NCBI GenBank assembly: GCA_025963615.1
Contig: JAOQAL010000469.1
Span: 1-6,869, forward strand
DNA: 6,869 nucleotides
Source: Chitinophagaceae bacterium
GTDB taxonomy: Bacteria > Bacteroidota > Bacteroidia > Chitinophagales > Chitinophagaceae
Reading direction: 5' to 3'
Part shown: piece by piece, positions 6,506-6,869 of the stretch
Position numbering within the stretch: position 1 is the stretch's first letter
How the letters are laid out: every line of letters starts with the position of its first letter
Position numbers and translations under genes: made by a program
Notes under the pieces: model-generated
Told to the model about the DNA's origin: nothing
Seen by the model: the letters and a program-made list of their open reading frames with translations, nothing else
Database searches by the model: none

Positions 6506-6869
6506 TTAACCTTTAGTATGAAAGTTACCTTTTTTCAGTTTTTTCTTATAAGCTGAAGGGCTTTGACCGGTATGTTTTTTAAAAATCCGCGTAAAATGGC
6601 TTTGATCGGAAAAGCCGGTGAGATAAGATATTTCGGTCAGGGAATAAGCCGGTCCCTGCATCAATTCAATAGCTTTTTCAATCCGTTGTTTACGGATATA
6701 TTCACCAAACGACAGATCTTCAAAATATTTAGAAAATTCCCTCGATAAATAAGAAGGACTGATGTCCAGTCCCTTTGAAATTTCTTTCAGGCTTAAACTG
6801 GTATCAATATGATCCTGTATAATTTCTTTCAGTTCCTGCGCCCAGGCTGGTATTTTCTTTTTAGAACCT
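6506..6869 (-). CDS. AraC-family transcriptional regulator, C-terminal DNA-binding domain (5' end outside window)
   Basis: Reading the minus strand from base 6868 gives 120 residues ending at a TAA (6508-6506). The visible part is almost entirely an AraC/XylS DNA-binding domain with two helix-turn-helix motifs. The first is SLKEISKGLDISPSYLSREF (residues 26-45 of the visible part), followed by the linker-helix region SFGEYIRKQRIEKAIELM (53-70). The second is SLTEISYLTGFSDQSHFTRIF with FKKHTGQSPSAYK (76-108), which matches the family signature including the conserved GFSDQSHF and F-K-x-x-x-G-x-S-P-x-x-Y. The sensor or dimerisation domain lies beyond the window edge, so the signal it answers to cannot be told. 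It is on the same strand as chrA and 69 bases upstream of it, so regulation of chrA is possible but unproven. Confidence 0.9.
   Translation of the reverse strand, partial: GSKKKIPAWAQELKEIIQDHIDTSLSLKEISKGLDISPSYLSREFSKYFEDLSFGEYIRKQRIEKAIELMQGPAYSLTEISYLTGFSDQSHFTRIFKKHTGQSPSAYKKKLKKGNFHTKG

Noticed and set aside
6563..6748. 61-codon plus-strand frame at the right end
   Set aside because: The opposite strand here encodes the AraC DNA-binding domain with both helix-turn-helix motifs, so this is its shadow.

Overview
The window looks like chromosomal DNA from a member of the Bacteroidota, most likely the Chitinophagaceae. Three things suggest this. Start codons lack Shine-Dalgarno sequences and have A/T-rich leaders. 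Two, possibly three, promoters match the Bacteroidota pattern TTTG-N19-21-TAnnTTTG. The gene set (short SPOR protein, M20D amidohydrolase, secreted S9 peptidase, AraC-type regulator) fits that lineage. This is inference from sequence style; no rRNA or marker gene is present.

Left part, rightward genes. Positions 1-848 hold the 3' part of an aldehyde dehydrogenase-like gene. Its product ends after the NAD-binding half, so it lacks the catalytic cysteine and glutamate. Next is a small secreted SPOR-domain protein (936-1406). A 126-base gap then carries a hairpin and a very good Bacteroidota promoter, followed by a complete M20D metallo-amidohydrolase (1533-2717).

Middle. The M20 gene and the S9 peptidase gene (2840-4966, leftward) converge on a 122-base gap. 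That gap is almost filled by an unusual element: two inverted arrays of a heptamer, consensus RCAGCTY, flank a short hairpin core, and the left array starts at the M20 stop codon. It is the most distinctive non-coding feature of the window.

Right part, leftward genes. The S9 peptidase is a secreted prolyl-oligopeptidase-type enzyme with a beta-propeller and an intact Ser-Asp-His triad. It has its own promoter and a leader of about 100 bases inside a 297-base gap. Upstream of that gap is a full-length two-domain ChrA-type chromate transporter (5264-6436). It is preceded by the C-terminal DNA-binding domain of an AraC-family regulator (6506 to the window edge). The regulator and chrA are 69 bases apart with no promoter-like sequence seen between them, so they may be co-transcribed.

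The genes do not form one pathway. The M20 and S9 enzymes could both take part in using peptides or acylated amino acids, one in the cytoplasm and one outside the inner membrane, but nothing in the sequence ties them together. I see no CRISPR array, tRNA, rRNA, transposase or phage gene, and no clear new defence or mobile system. The heptamer element and the half-length ALDH are the items most worth following up.
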